From: DTU078 sp033808535
GTDB taxonomy: Bacteria > Bacillota > Clostridia > Oscillospirales > CAG-272
Assembly (NCBI GenBank): GCA_033808535.1
Contig: JAPXNL010000014.1
Span: 1 to 24,687 of the forward strand
DNA: 24,687 nt
Reading direction: 5' to 3'
The notes under the pieces are model-generated. The model was not told where the DNA came from, did no database searches, and saw only the letters and a list, made by a program, of their open reading frames with translations. Below, piece by piece: positions 7,102 through 14,756 of the stretch. A program made the translations under genes and the position numbers. How positions within the stretch are numbered: position 1 is the first letter of the stretch; the number at the start of each line of letters is the position of its first letter.

Positions 7102-7737
7102 ATGACAAAAAAAATCAAATTACTCTTTCAAGGAGACAGTATAACTGATGCAGGCCGGGACCGGTCAAATATACGTAATCTCGGCTTCGGTTACTCCAAA
7201 TATGCGGCAGAATTGCTGCAAAATGCATATCCCGATATACAGTTCGATTTCATGAACACCGGCATTTCGGGCGACCGTGCGGAATCGCTTTTGGCGCGCT
7301 GGGACACCGACGCACTGGCGCTTGAGCCCGATGTTGTGTCTATCCTCATAGGCGTAAATGACACATGGCACCGCGACGCAGCCGGAAACTGGATGACTGA
7401 GGAGTATTTCGAATCGTGCTATCGCAGCATACTTGCAGCACTCAAAGAAAAAACACACGCGAAAATAATAATGCTCGAGCAGTTCCTGCTCTTTGTCCCG
7501 TCAGGCTCTGTGCATCCTGCAGAATTCCGGGCTGACCTTGACCGCAAGATTCAGATAACACGCAAACTTGCGCGCGAGTTCGCCGATGTGTTTGTACCGC
7601 TCGACGGCTTATTTGCCGCCGCTTCGGTGGGCTGCAGTCCCGAAAAATGGGCGGCTGACGGTGTTCACCCGACCGCTGATGGTGCCAAATTCATAGCGCA
7701 ACATTACCTTAATGCTTTCAGACAGCTCGGTTTTTAA
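7102..7737 (+). CDS. SGNH/GDSL-family esterase (lysophospholipase L1-like)
   Basis: The 211-residue protein has no signal peptide, so it should act in the cytosol. It has the four SGNH blocks: GDSIT with nucleophile S13, GISGD, GVNDTW, and DGVHPT with D186 and H189 completing the triad. This family hydrolyses acyl or acetyl esters on lipids or sugars; intracellular clostridial members next to carbohydrate genes are often carbohydrate esterases, but the substrate cannot be read here. AGGGGG lies 8 bases before the ATG and a consensus promoter precedes it. The next gene starts five bases after this stop, so the two form an operon. Confidence 0.85.
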   Translation: MTKKIKLLFQGDSITDAGRDRSNIRNLGFGYSKYAAELLQNAYPDIQFDFMNTGISGDRAESLLARWDTDALALEPDVVSILIGVNDTWHRDAAGNWMTEEYFESCYRSILAALKEKTHAKIIMLEQFLLFVPSGSVHPAEFRADLDRKIQITRKLAREFADVFVPLDGLFAAASVGCSPEKWAADGVHPTADGAKFIAQHYLNAFRQLGF

Positions 7738-7742
7738 GCTTT

Positions 7743-8813
7743 ATGGCTATTTATCCGGATCTAAATTCATTTGAGAGCATTCGCACACCGCTTATAATTA
7801 CCGATAGGAACGGACTCGTTTTATTCCGGAACAAATCATTTGCTTCTCATTTCAGAACACCCCGGCGCGGCGGCAATATTTTTAAACAGATCGGTGAAAA
7901 CCCAGCTTTTAACGATGTTTTCCCTGATGGTTTGCCGGTGTATTCGACGATTGAGAAGGTTACCGGAACGGGAATAAACATATCGCGTACACCGTGGCGC
8001 GCGTTCGTTTATCAGGTCGATCATCTGGATAAAAACAACGAATTTCAGGATTATCTGATTTGGCTGTTTCCCCGGCGTTTTATCACCGCATCCCCCGGCC
8101 AGGTGGATACTTTGCTATCATTTTATACCGAAAGGCTTGGCACACTCAGGTCGTTTTTGAATAATATATGTCGTGCGCCGAATATAAAAGAACATCGTCC
8201 GTTGCCCTACTCACGCTCTCCGGAAAGTGTTTTTGATGCTGTTTCGGTGGACAACACCTTTAAAAACCGCAAAGGCTCATATGACCTACCGATAGACCTT
8301 TCGACGTTTTTCAGCATATTCAGTGAATGTGTTACAAAACAGCTCAGTATCAGGGGGTTCAGATTTGAGCCGCATTATCAAAGCCAGAAGGTCGGAGAAA
8401 CCCTGACCATTGCAGGCGGAGAACTTGCAGCGTTGTGCGTTCAGCTTATTTATGCTGTGCTGCTCTTAAGCAAAAGTCATCAGCTTATAATGGACTGCTT
8501 TTACACGGACAGCAAGCTAAGTATTGTTTTCACCGCGCCGATATCCGAAGGGACAGAAATTGTCACGGCTTCCGGCTCAATACTCGACGCAGCAGCTCTA
8601 AACCTTGACCTTTCCATAGAACTATACTTCTGCGATCTGCTCTGGAACGCACCGGGTCGCCGCATTATATGGGATTCGTCGCCCGAACGCGTTGTGCTAC
8701 GCGCCGAATGCGCGCTTGAAAGCCCGAATTTTGTCATGCTGAGGAGCGGCAGTAAGCTGACCAGAGAAGATCTGATTAAAAAAATCAACGAGATGATCAA
8801 AATTATCGTTTAA
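7743..8813 (+). CDS. PAS-like protein with possible degenerate histidine-kinase C-terminus
   Basis: This 356-residue protein is not confidently recognised. Residues about 10-65 (IRTPLIITDRNGLVLFRNKSF) look like the start of a PAS domain, as in signal-sensing proteins. The middle is linker-like and helical. Residues about 195-310 follow the pattern of a histidine-kinase ATPase region: a DLSTFFSIFSECV helix, then GGELAALCVQLIYAVLLLS where the N-box would lie, but without the invariant Asn, and no clear DxGxG follows. No phospho-accepting His box is visible. It has no membrane segment. The start codon is five bases past the SGNH stop with no obvious ribosome site, which suggests translational coupling. 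A catalytically dead sensor kinase is one reading; a plain hypothetical is the safe one. Confidence 0.6.
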   Translation: MAIYPDLNSFESIRTPLIITDRNGLVLFRNKSFASHFRTPRRGGNIFKQIGENPAFNDVFPDGLPVYSTIEKVTGTGINISRTPWRAFVYQVDHLDKNNEFQDYLIWLFPRRFITASPGQVDTLLSFYTERLGTLRSFLNNICRAPNIKEHRPLPYSRSPESVFDAVSVDNTFKNRKGSYDLPIDLSTFFSIFSECVTKQLSIRGFRFEPHYQSQKVGETLTIAGGELAALCVQLIYAVLLLSKSHQLIMDCFYTDSKLSIVFTAPISEGTEIVTASGSILDAAALNLDLSIELYFCDLLWNAPGRRIIWDSSPERVVLRAECALESPNFVMLRSGSKLTREDLIKKINEMIKIIV

Positions 8814-8823
8814 AAGCAGATAC

Positions 8824-8841
8824 GGGGGATTGAAATCCCCC
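8824..8841 (-). terminator. Small hairpin, possible sigK terminator
   Basis: GGGGGAT and ATCCCCC form a short G-C-rich hairpin between the convergent genes. The T-run on the minus side is poor and displaced (GTATCTGCTTTT). Confidence 0.35.
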
Positions 8842-8864
8842 ATGATACTTAGTATCCGTTTGCT

Positions 8865-9536
8865 TCAAAGAGCGGCACGCAGCTTTTCGAGTGCCGCTTT
8901 TTCAATACGAGAAACATATGAGCGCGATATACCGAGTTTTGCCGCAAGCTCGCGTTGGGTCACAGGCGGTGAACCGCCCAGACCGTACCGCATGATAATT
9001 ATCTCGCGTTCGCGCTCGTCAAGCACAATTCCTATAAGCTTCAACGCCCGTGCACTGTTCAGCTTAATGTCGAGGTCATCTGCGATCGTATCTTCACAGC
9101 TGATAACATCTATGTACGACAGCGGGTTTCCGTCGCGGTCGACGTCTATTGTCTCGTTTGTGGAAACCTCAAGCGCTTGTTTTTTCTGTGAACGGAAATA
9201 CATAAGAATCTCGTTTTGCAGGCATTTGCTTGCGTAGGTTGCAAACCTGGCGCCGTTCTGGGGATCGAAGGTGTCAATTGCCTTTATCAGCCCTATTGTG
9301 CCTATTGACATTAAATCTTCCTGATTGCGGCTGCCGGTGTAATATTTTTTAACAATGTGCGCTACAAGCCGCAGGTTATGTTCAATAAGCTTTGCGCGCG
9401 CATCGCTGTCGCCCTGCCTGGCAAGGACGAAGCAGCGTGCTTCTTCCTCCGGATCGAGCGGCGGCGGAAAGCTTCCCTGTGATGAAACAGACAGGAAAAA
9501 CAGCATTATACGCGCGATCAGAGCGTCCAGAAACAT
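8865..9536 (-). CDS. sigK: RNA polymerase sporulation sigma factor sigma-K, with pro-sequence
   Basis: The 223-residue protein begins at 9536, where GGAGGTGAT stands 8 bases ahead; the frame extends further upstream but without a ribosome site. The first ~20 residues (MFLDALIARIMLFFLSVSSQ) are a hydrophobic pro-sequence of the kind removed by SpoIVFB, followed by SFPPPLDPEEEARCF as in Bacillus pro-sigma-K. Region 2 has IEHNLRLVAHIVKKYYTG, EDLMSIGTIGLIKAIDTFD and ARFATYASKCLQNEILMYFRS; region 4 has LDEREREIIIMRYGL and GISRSYVSRIEK. Sigma-K directs late mother-cell genes (coat, cortex) during sporulation. The gene is intact, with no skin-like interruption. No clear sigma-E promoter could be assigned upstream. 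Confidence 0.95.
   Translation of the reverse strand: MFLDALIARIMLFFLSVSSQGSFPPPLDPEEEARCFVLARQGDSDARAKLIEHNLRLVAHIVKKYYTGSRNQEDLMSIGTIGLIKAIDTFDPQNGARFATYASKCLQNEILMYFRSQKKQALEVSTNETIDVDRDGNPLSYIDVISCEDTIADDLDIKLNSARALKLIGIVLDEREREIIIMRYGLGGSPPVTQRELAAKLGISRSYVSRIEKAALEKLRAAL
8871..8902 (+). terminator. Plus-strand terminator inside the 3' end of sigK
   Basis: AGCGGCAC (8871-8878) pairs with GTGCCGCT (8891-8898) and is followed by TTTTT. It is well placed to end the plus-strand SGNH-PAS operon, yet the same bases encode the last residues of sigK on the other strand. Confidence 0.6.
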
Positions 9537-9832
9537 GGCGATCACCTCCAGTTGGCATAGTATAACTCCCCGCCTGTGGTGCAATATTTATATATATGCT
9601 GCACGAGCTCTGATATTTACTCAATTCTTCCCTTGCGCGCAATCTGCCGGGAGATAAATATGCCTGCATATCAGATTCGATGGCGGTAAATTAACAGCCG
9701 GATGCCTGTGATGTTTTATACAAGCAGGCAAACCGCACAACACTTGGCGCTACCGCTCACCTTATAGGGCGTATGTTACGTGAGCCGGCGATACCAAAGC
9801 GGCGATTTTTAAAAGTATATGAGTGAATTTAT

Positions 9833-11908
9833 ATGACGAAAGACAGTATATACATTAACCGGGAGCTGTCATGGCTGAACTTCAACCGCCGGGTGCTCGA
9901 ACAGGCAATTGCCGATGAGGTGCCGCTTTTCGAGCGTCTGCGTTTTGTCGGGATTTTTACAACCAATCTCGACGAGTTTTTCATGGTTCGCGCCGGCGGC
10001 CTGCACGACCGCTCGCTGATACCTGACGCTCCGCCAGACAACAAGACCGGCATGACTGCCGCCGAGCAGCTTAATGCGATCTATGAAGCGGCAAAAGCGC
10101 TGTACGGCTACCGCGATCGCGTTTTCTCCTCACTCGAAACTCAGCTTGCCGCCGCCGGCATACGCCGGCTTGATCTGCACAGCGCGGACTCTGCATCGCT
10201 TGCGCCCGTAAAGAAGTATTTCAAGCGCGAACTATTGCCCCTGCTGTCGCCGTATCTGATCGGGCCAAAGCATCCACTGCCTCACCTTGAAAACAAGCGC
10301 ATGTACATCGCCGCCTCGCTCAAGCGCGACGGGCGCACATTTTACGGTATCGTGCCGGTGTCCGACGCGCTCGGAACCATATATGTCCGCGAGCTTGAGG
10401 GCGGGGGCATCGAGTATGCGCCGGTCGAGGATATACTGCTGCGGTTTGCATCGCAGATATTCTCCAAATACACCGTATCGTCCCGCTGCGTCGTGCGTGT
10501 AACTCGAAACGCCGATGTTGAGGTCGACGACAACTTCTCCGACGAAAATATTGACATGGACAGCGTGGACTACCGCGAGTATGTGCGCGTTATAATAAAA
10601 AACCGCGCGAAGCTCGCGCCTGTGCGCATCGAGCATCGCGGAGCGGGCTACGCAAAGTCGGGCAAGCCTGCGGCATATATTGCACAGCGGCTGAAAGTCG
10701 CGCCCTCCATGTGCTTTGAGTCGGAAATGCCGCTCGATGCCGCTTTCATACGCAAGCTCGAGCCATATGCGCGACCGGGTATGCTGTACCCGCCGCGTCC
10801 GCCGCAGCCGCCTCGTTCGATTGACGGTGACAGGCAGCCGATATCTGTTATCGCAGCCGAGCGTGATATTTTGCTTGTCTACCCGTACGAGCAGATGGAT
10901 CCCTATCTGCGGCTGCTGCGCGAGGCTGCTGATGACCCCGGCACGGTCAGCATTAAAATTACTTTGTACAGGCTCAGCCCGGAGTCGCAGGTCGTATCGA
11001 TACTCTGCCACGCTGCCGAAAACGGGCGCGAGGTCACGGCTGTGGTTGAGCTGAAGGCGCGTTTTGACGAGGACAAAAACATAAGCTGGTCGAAGCGGCT
11101 TGAAGATTCGGGCGTGCATGTAATATACGGTATCGGCGGGCTGAAGGTGCACTCGAAAATCACTCTTATAACGAGCCGAAGGCATGGCAGGACCGAAAGT
11201 ATGGCTCATATCGCAACGGGCAACTACAACGAGCATACGGCGCGGCTTTATGTGGATTACGGCATAATAACCTCCAATCCGGAGATATGCGCCGAAGCTG
11301 CTGAGTTTTTCCGCTGTCTGTCGCTCGGTATCACTAAGTCTGACTATCGCAGGCTGTGGGTTGCTCCCGAAACGCTAAAACCGAACGTCCTGGCTAAAAT
11401 TGAAGGACAGGCGAAACTTGCGGATGTCGGCAAGCCGGCATATATTTGTCTAAAAATGAACGGGCTGACCGATAAAGACGTGATTGACGCGCTTTCCGGT
11501 GCGTCAAGGCGCGGGGTCAAAATAGACCTCATCGTGCGCGGCATATGCTGCCTGCGCCCCGGTGTGCCGGGGTTAACCGACAATATACGGGTAGTGAGCA
11601 TTGTCGGTCGCTATCTTGAGCATGGGCGGATTTTCATTTTCGGTTCGGGCGACCCCGGGCAGCCCGACGAGCTTGGCGACCGCGAGATTTACATCGGCTC
11701 GGCTGATCTGATGACGCGCAATACGACGCGGCGGATTGAAATATGCGTGCCGGTGCTCGAACACATGATCGCTGACCGGCTGTTTAAAATCACGCGCGAT
11801 CAACTGCGCGACAATATCAAGGCGCGCTGGCTATTTTCAAACGGCGACTACGAGCGCCTGATCACCATGGACCCGCCCTTCGATTCTCAGGTCATGGGCG
11901 AAAATTAA
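9833..11908 (+). CDS. ppk1: Polyphosphate kinase
   Basis: The 691-residue, full-length PPK1 makes inorganic polyphosphate reversibly from ATP, usually at the inner face of the membrane. The N-terminal signature NRELSWLNFNRRVLEQA opens the protein, followed by the head domain (FTTNLDEFFMVR). The phosphohistidine is H440 in GLKVHSKITL and the second essential His is H597 in RYLEHGRIF; their spacing of 157 residues equals that of the E. coli enzyme (435/592). The nucleotide-site stretch ATGNYNEHTARLYVDYG is intact. The ribosome site is weak. The gene stands alone: no exopolyphosphatase gene is next to it. The 296-base spacer to sigK (9537-9832) has an imperfect hairpin around GCTCAC/GTGAGC (about 9755-9790), no gene and no convincing ppk promoter. 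Confidence 0.95.
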   Translation: MTKDSIYINRELSWLNFNRRVLEQAIADEVPLFERLRFVGIFTTNLDEFFMVRAGGLHDRSLIPDAPPDNKTGMTAAEQLNAIYEAAKALYGYRDRVFSSLETQLAAAGIRRLDLHSADSASLAPVKKYFKRELLPLLSPYLIGPKHPLPHLENKRMYIAASLKRDGRTFYGIVPVSDALGTIYVRELEGGGIEYAPVEDILLRFASQIFSKYTVSSRCVVRVTRNADVEVDDNFSDENIDMDSVDYREYVRVIIKNRAKLAPVRIEHRGAGYAKSGKPAAYIAQRLKVAPSMCFESEMPLDAAFIRKLEPYARPGMLYPPRPPQPPRSIDGDRQPISVIAAERDILLVYPYEQMDPYLRLLREAADDPGTVSIKITLYRLSPESQVVSILCHAAENGREVTAVVELKARFDEDKNISWSKRLEDSGVHVIYGIGGLKVHSKITLITSRRHGRTESMAHIATGNYNEHTARLYVDYGIITSNPEICAEAAEFFRCLSLGITKSDYRRLWVAPETLKPNVLAKIEGQAKLADVGKPAYICLKMNGLTDKDVIDALSGASRRGVKIDLIVRGICCLRPGVPGLTDNIRVVSIVGRYLEHGRIFIFGSGDPGQPDELGDREIYIGSADLMTRNTTRRIEICVPVLEHMIADRLFKITRDQLRDNIKARWLFSNGDYERLITMDPPFDSQVMGEN

Positions 11909-11913
11909 GAGAC

Positions 11914-11946
11914 TGTGGGGAAGCTTTTTTAAAAAAGCTCCCCACA
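11914..11946. repeat. Near-perfect intergenic palindrome after ppk
   Basis: TGTGGGG-A-AGCTTTTTT and AAAAAAGCTCCCCACA form a 16-bp inverted repeat with a single bulged base and almost no loop, six bases past the ppk stop, followed by CCCCCGCAAAACTTT. It may serve as a terminator. Elements of this shape recur between genes in clostridial genomes, so it may belong to a dispersed palindromic repeat family; only one copy is in this window. Confidence 0.6.
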
Positions 11947-12131
11947 CCCCCGCAAAACTTTATACTAATTTTTACCGCTCCGCCCTATGAGTCTCCAAAC
12001 GGGCGGCTTGAGTAGTCGCAGGGGGACACGACACGGCGACTTATCCAGTGAGCAGAAACTTTAGCCATCAGTGATACCGCCGGACATCATAAGGCCGCCC
12101 GACGGTGTCGCAGACGGTTAGCGCTTAACCA
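11947..12131. other. Gene-free spacer between convergent ppk and rpsR
   Basis: No open frame with a ribosome site is seen. The spacer is G-C-rich and has inverted repeats: CCGCCC (11980) with GGGCGG (12001), GTCGC with GCGAC (about 12015-12040), and CGACAC (12029) with GTGTCG (12105). The role is unknown; a decayed gene or structured RNA is possible. Confidence 0.35.
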
Positions 12132-12162
12132 TAAAAAAATAGCCGCCTGTTACCGGACGGCT
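12132..12162 (-). terminator. Terminator of the rpsF-ssb-rpsR operon
   Basis: On the minus strand AGCCGTCCG and CAGGCGGCT pair around GTAA and are followed by ATTTTTTTATGG. It lies 20 bases past the rpsR stop. Confidence 0.85.
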
Positions 12163-12181
12163 AATATATTTATTATGCTAC

Positions 12182-12592
12182 TTAGTCTCTCACATAAGGC
12201 AGCAGCGCGACCTGACGAGCGCGTTTAATCGCGGTGGTCAGCTGACGCTGATGCTTTGCGCAAGTGCCCGTGATGCGGCGCGGGAGTATTTTTGCGCGCT
12301 CGCTGAGACACTTGTTAAGCCTTGCGGTGTCCTTGTAGTCGATGTGCTCGATTTTATCCGCACAGAACTGGCATACTTTTCTGCGTCTGCCGCGCTGAAC
12401 TGCGGGGCGCTGCGGACGCTGTGCTGCCTGGGCAGCAGGTGCAGCAGATTCAGCAGGTGCAGCAGATTCGGCAGGTGCAGCAGATTCGGCAGGTGCAGCA
12501 GATTCGACAGCTTCAGCCGATGCATCAGATGTATCATCAGCCGTGGTTTCGGGCATATCTTCACGGACTTCCATGGCTTGCTCGTTATCCAT
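12182..12592 (-). CDS. rpsR: Ribosomal protein bS18 with repeat-containing N-terminal extension
   Basis: Residues about 66-136 are a normal bS18 (RRRKVCQFCADKIEHIDYKD, then LNKCLSERAKILPRRITGTCAKHQRQL), a small-subunit protein that pairs with bS6 on 16S rRNA. Cysteines 74 and 77 with two later ones give the zinc-binding form. The family is usually about 75 residues; this one has 136, because residues 1-65 are an acidic, Ala/Pro-rich, probably disordered extension with four tandem ESAAPA units (residues 30-53). The start is set by a strong GGAGG just upstream, and no internal start with a ribosome site is visible before the S18 core, so the extension should be made. It is the last gene of the operon. 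Confidence 0.95.
   Translation of the reverse strand: MDNEQAMEVREDMPETTADDTSDASAEAVESAAPAESAAPAESAAPAESAAPAAQAAQRPQRPAVQRGRRRKVCQFCADKIEHIDYKDTARLNKCLSERAKILPRRITGTCAKHQRQLTTAIKRARQVALLPYVRD
12434..12506 (-). repeat. Four tandem 18-bp units inside rpsR
   Basis: Four near-identical 18-base units (unit GCAGGTGCAGCAGATTCG on the plus strand, one base differing in the first) encode ESAAPA x4. Such identity suggests recent slippage expansion and possible copy-number variation between strains. Confidence 0.95.
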
Positions 12593-12631
12593 CTTATGAA
12601 ACCTCCTTATAGTTTAGTTGCTTTGCCGCTG

Positions 12632-13105
12632 TCAGAACGGAAGGTCGTCGTCGCTCGAAATATCTTCGAACTTGTGCGGTTCCGTAGCCGGAGCGGCATA
12701 ATACGGCGAGGGGTTGGGGTTGGCGTATGCGCTATTATCGCGGCTGGCAGGGCTTTCACTCTTGGAATCGACGAAATACACTTCTTCGGCTACAATTTCA
12801 ATCGAAGTGCGCTTCTGACCCTGCTGGTCAGTCCACTGGCGCTCCTGAAGTCGGCCTTCGACAAGGATCGAACTGCCTTTTTTAAAGTAGCGTGATACGA
12901 ACTCTGCAGTATTCTGCCACGCAATGACGTTGAAGAAATCCGCCGTCGGCTGTGTCTGCGTGCCGTCGCTGGATGATCTGGCAAAGCGGCGGTTGACAGC
13001 GACGCGGAACGACGATACAGGCGTACCGGAGTTGGTTTGACGCAGCTCAGGGTCGTAGCACAGCTTGCCGGCGATCGTTACCTTGTTGTAATTAAGATTT
13101 GCCAT
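12632..13105 (-). CDS. ssb: Single-stranded DNA-binding protein
   Basis: The 157-residue protein has an OB-fold at residues 1-110 (LNYNKVTIAGKLCYDPELRQT, FFNVIAWQNTAEFVSRYFKKGSSILVEGRLQ, and a WTDQQGQKR strand), a low-complexity linker, and the acidic tail DDDLPF that recruits repair and replication partners. It protects single-stranded DNA at forks. GGAGGGG precedes the ATG. It lies between rpsF and rpsR as in most Firmicutes, and all three share the promoter at 13525. Confidence 0.97.
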   Translation of the reverse strand: MANLNYNKVTIAGKLCYDPELRQTNSGTPVSSFRVAVNRRFARSSSDGTQTQPTADFFNVIAWQNTAEFVSRYFKKGSSILVEGRLQERQWTDQQGQKRTSIEIVAEEVYFVDSKSESPASRDNSAYANPNPSPYYAAPATEPHKFEDISSDDDLPF

Positions 13106-13122
13106 TTTCGTTCCCCTCCTGC

Positions 13123-13419
13123 TTACGCGTCGATCTTAACGATCATGGAACGCATGATTCCGTCGGTAATGTGGAAAACACGGTCCAGCTCTGCGGGGAA
13201 ATCGTGGGGAGCTGTGAACTTGACAAGTGTGTAATATCCCTCTGTGTGATCATTTATGGGATATGCAAGCTTGCGTTTGCCCCATTCCGCCGTTTCGGTA
13301 ATCGTTCCGTGCTCCGCAATCAGCGATGTGAACTTGCTGACAAGCGCAGCGATCGATTCCTCGCCGATTGTGGGATCGGCTATGAATACCGTTTCATAAG
13401 ACGAATGAAGTTTCTCCAT
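13123..13419 (-). CDS. rpsF: Ribosomal protein bS6
   Basis: The start is the ATG at 13419 (MEKLHSSYETVFIADP), preceded by AAGGAGGTG; a longer in-frame start at 13470 would fall inside the leader hairpin and is rejected. The resulting 98 residues fit the family. bS6 binds the central domain of 16S rRNA together with bS18. Conserved WGKRKLAYPINDHTEGYYTLVKF is present. It is the first gene of the rpsF-ssb-rpsR operon, 17 bases before ssb. Confidence 0.97.
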   Translation of the reverse strand: MEKLHSSYETVFIADPTIGEESIAALVSKFTSLIAEHGTITETAEWGKRKLAYPINDHTEGYYTLVKFTAPHDFPAELDRVFHITDGIMRSMIVKIDA

Positions 13420-13445
13420 GCTATTACACCTCCTTATGGACATAA

Positions 13446-13471
13446 GACCGCCGTTTTGCCGCGGCGGCAAG
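13446..13471 (-). promoter_or_regulatory. Putative S6:S18-binding leader hairpin of rpsF
   Basis: In the 5' leader of rpsF a strong hairpin is formed by CCGCCG and CGGCGG around CGGCAAAA, about 30 bases before the ATG. Many bacterial rpsF leaders have a CCG-containing hairpin that mimics the 16S site and lets the S6:S18 pair repress its own operon. Position and CCG content fit; the bulge geometry was not verified. Confidence 0.45.
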
Positions 13472-13524
13472 GATTATATCGTGAAGACGCGCAGTATTAC
13501 CAGTGTGCGTGCTTCAACTAGTCA

Positions 13525-13553
13525 ATTATACCTTGTCAGGCGACCGTTGTCAA
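13525..13553 (-). promoter_or_regulatory. Consensus sigma-A promoter for rpsF-ssb-rpsR
   Basis: On the minus strand a perfect TTGACA (13548-13553), a 17-base spacer and a perfect TATAAT (13525-13530) fit the strong promoter expected for a ribosomal operon. Confidence 0.9.
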
Positions 13554-13630
13554 GTGGTTTCGGCAGTTTTTCCGATTTTGTCGTGATTTTTACCTGCGCC
13601 GTTTATTTAATCCAAAATAATCACCAAGTC

Positions 13631-13659
13631 TTGACAGTGTGTACAGATTGTTGTAAAAT
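13631..13659 (+). promoter_or_regulatory. Sigma-A promoter for the sortase gene
   Basis: A perfect TTGACA (13631-13636), a 17-base spacer and TAAAAT (13654-13659) lie 64 bases before the sortase ATG. This promoter diverges from the rpsF one and could drive the whole surface block, since no terminator is seen before 22747. Confidence 0.8.
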
Positions 13660-13723
13660 ATTATGGAATTACATACAAAAATCTGCTATAAACATAGAAA
13701 GCGCCCGCGAGAGTTTTAACCGT

Positions 13724-14698
13724 ATGAACGATAAAAGCAGCGAAAAAAACAGAAAAGAAGGCCGGATAACCGGCGCTGCTTTTGCGGCGCTTTCTATTGC
13801 GCTTGCTGCCGCAATATCTTTTCGCATTTATCTTGCGGCAAAGGACTATTATGAGTACCGCAAGGTGCAACAGGTCTACGCTCAATTCGCAACGCTGCCG
13901 GACGACGCCTTCCCCGATTTTGATATTGCTGAGTATACTCTACCGGACGCGGCAGTTACGGACGAACCCGTGGTGGACGAGTCCGGCACTGCCGAGGCAA
14001 TCGCGGAAACACACGCTCCGGAAACCTCCGCTATGACAGCAAGTGTGACCACTGCTCCCGCGCCCGCAACCGCCGCTCCCCGTACCGAAGCTGCGACAAC
14101 CGCGGCGAAAAAAGTTTATACTTTCGCTGATTTTGTGGCTCAACTTGCGTGGCTCGAAAGGAAATACGACGATTTTTACTGCTGGATAAGAATCAAAAAC
14201 ACCGTTATCAACTACCCCGTCGTGCAGGGCGGCGACAACGAGTATTATCTTGACCACGACATATACGGAAATAAACTGTCGCTGGGCGCGATTTTCGCTG
14301 ACTACCGCTGCGACTCGCCCGACAAAGCCCGCAACATCGTACTATACGGCCACCGGGCGAAGTACAATGTCATGTTCAATCAACTGGCTGATTTCATGAA
14401 CGCTTCGTTTTTCAACGCGAACCCGTATGTTTATCTTTACACGCCTGCAAAAACTTACGTTTATGAAGTTTACGCCGCATATAAAACCTCTATGTATTCC
14501 GATTTCAACCAAACGGAATTTAACAGCGACGAAAGCTTTCTCGAGCACATGAATTCATTTTACTTAAGCGCCGACCTGAAACGCGACGTAACACTCAAGC
14601 CCGGCGACCGTATACTGACGCTCTCCACCTGTACGAACACCGACCAAAGCGAACGCTATGTGGTACAGGCACGGCTTGTGTCAACAGCCGACAACTGA
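13724..14698 (+). CDS. srtB: Class B sortase
   Basis: The ATG at 13724 follows a promoter at 13631 and a weak GAGAG site; the frame runs further upstream but would overlap the promoter and rpsF. The 324-residue protein has one N-terminal membrane segment (about residues 15-35), an Ala/Thr/Pro linker to about residue 130, and a class B sortase core: INYPVVQGGDNEYYLDHDIYG, IFADYRCD, catalytic H210 in LYGHR, C303 in TLSTCT and R311 in RYVVQARL. It would cleave a sorting signal on secreted proteins and fix them to peptidoglycan or build a polymer. No LPxTG- or NPxTN-like substrate gene is seen here, and the next gene is a lipoprotein, not a sortase substrate. The partner is thus elsewhere. Confidence 0.9.
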   Translation: MNDKSSEKNRKEGRITGAAFAALSIALAAAISFRIYLAAKDYYEYRKVQQVYAQFATLPDDAFPDFDIAEYTLPDAAVTDEPVVDESGTAEAIAETHAPETSAMTASVTTAPAPATAAPRTEAATTAAKKVYTFADFVAQLAWLERKYDDFYCWIRIKNTVINYPVVQGGDNEYYLDHDIYGNKLSLGAIFADYRCDSPDKARNIVLYGHRAKYNVMFNQLADFMNASFFNANPYVYLYTPAKTYVYEVYAAYKTSMYSDFNQTEFNSDESFLEHMNSFYLSADLKRDVTLKPGDRILTLSTCTNTDQSERYVVQARLVSTADN

Positions 14699-14756
14699 AC
14701 GGCTGAATTATTCTGTTTTATATGATTTTATGTTATTACGCCACCACGTTGACAGG

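Noticed and set aside
9537..9600. Sigma-E promoter for sigK (AATATT ... TATACTAT)
   Set aside because: The -10-like part is reasonable but the spacer is about 18 bases, longer than the usual 14-15, so I do not annotate it.
10232..11236. 334-residue minus-strand frame within ppk
   Set aside because: Antisense shadow; the plus-strand PPK1 is full length with both catalytic His residues.
12435..12506. Four 18-bp direct repeats as a CRISPR-like array
   Set aside because: The repeats are contiguous without spacers and are in frame inside rpsR, coding for ESAAPA.
13418..13723. Upstream extension of the sortase frame
   Set aside because: It would overlap the rpsF 5' end and its promoter, and precedes the sortase promoter at 13631; the membrane segment and homology begin after 13724.
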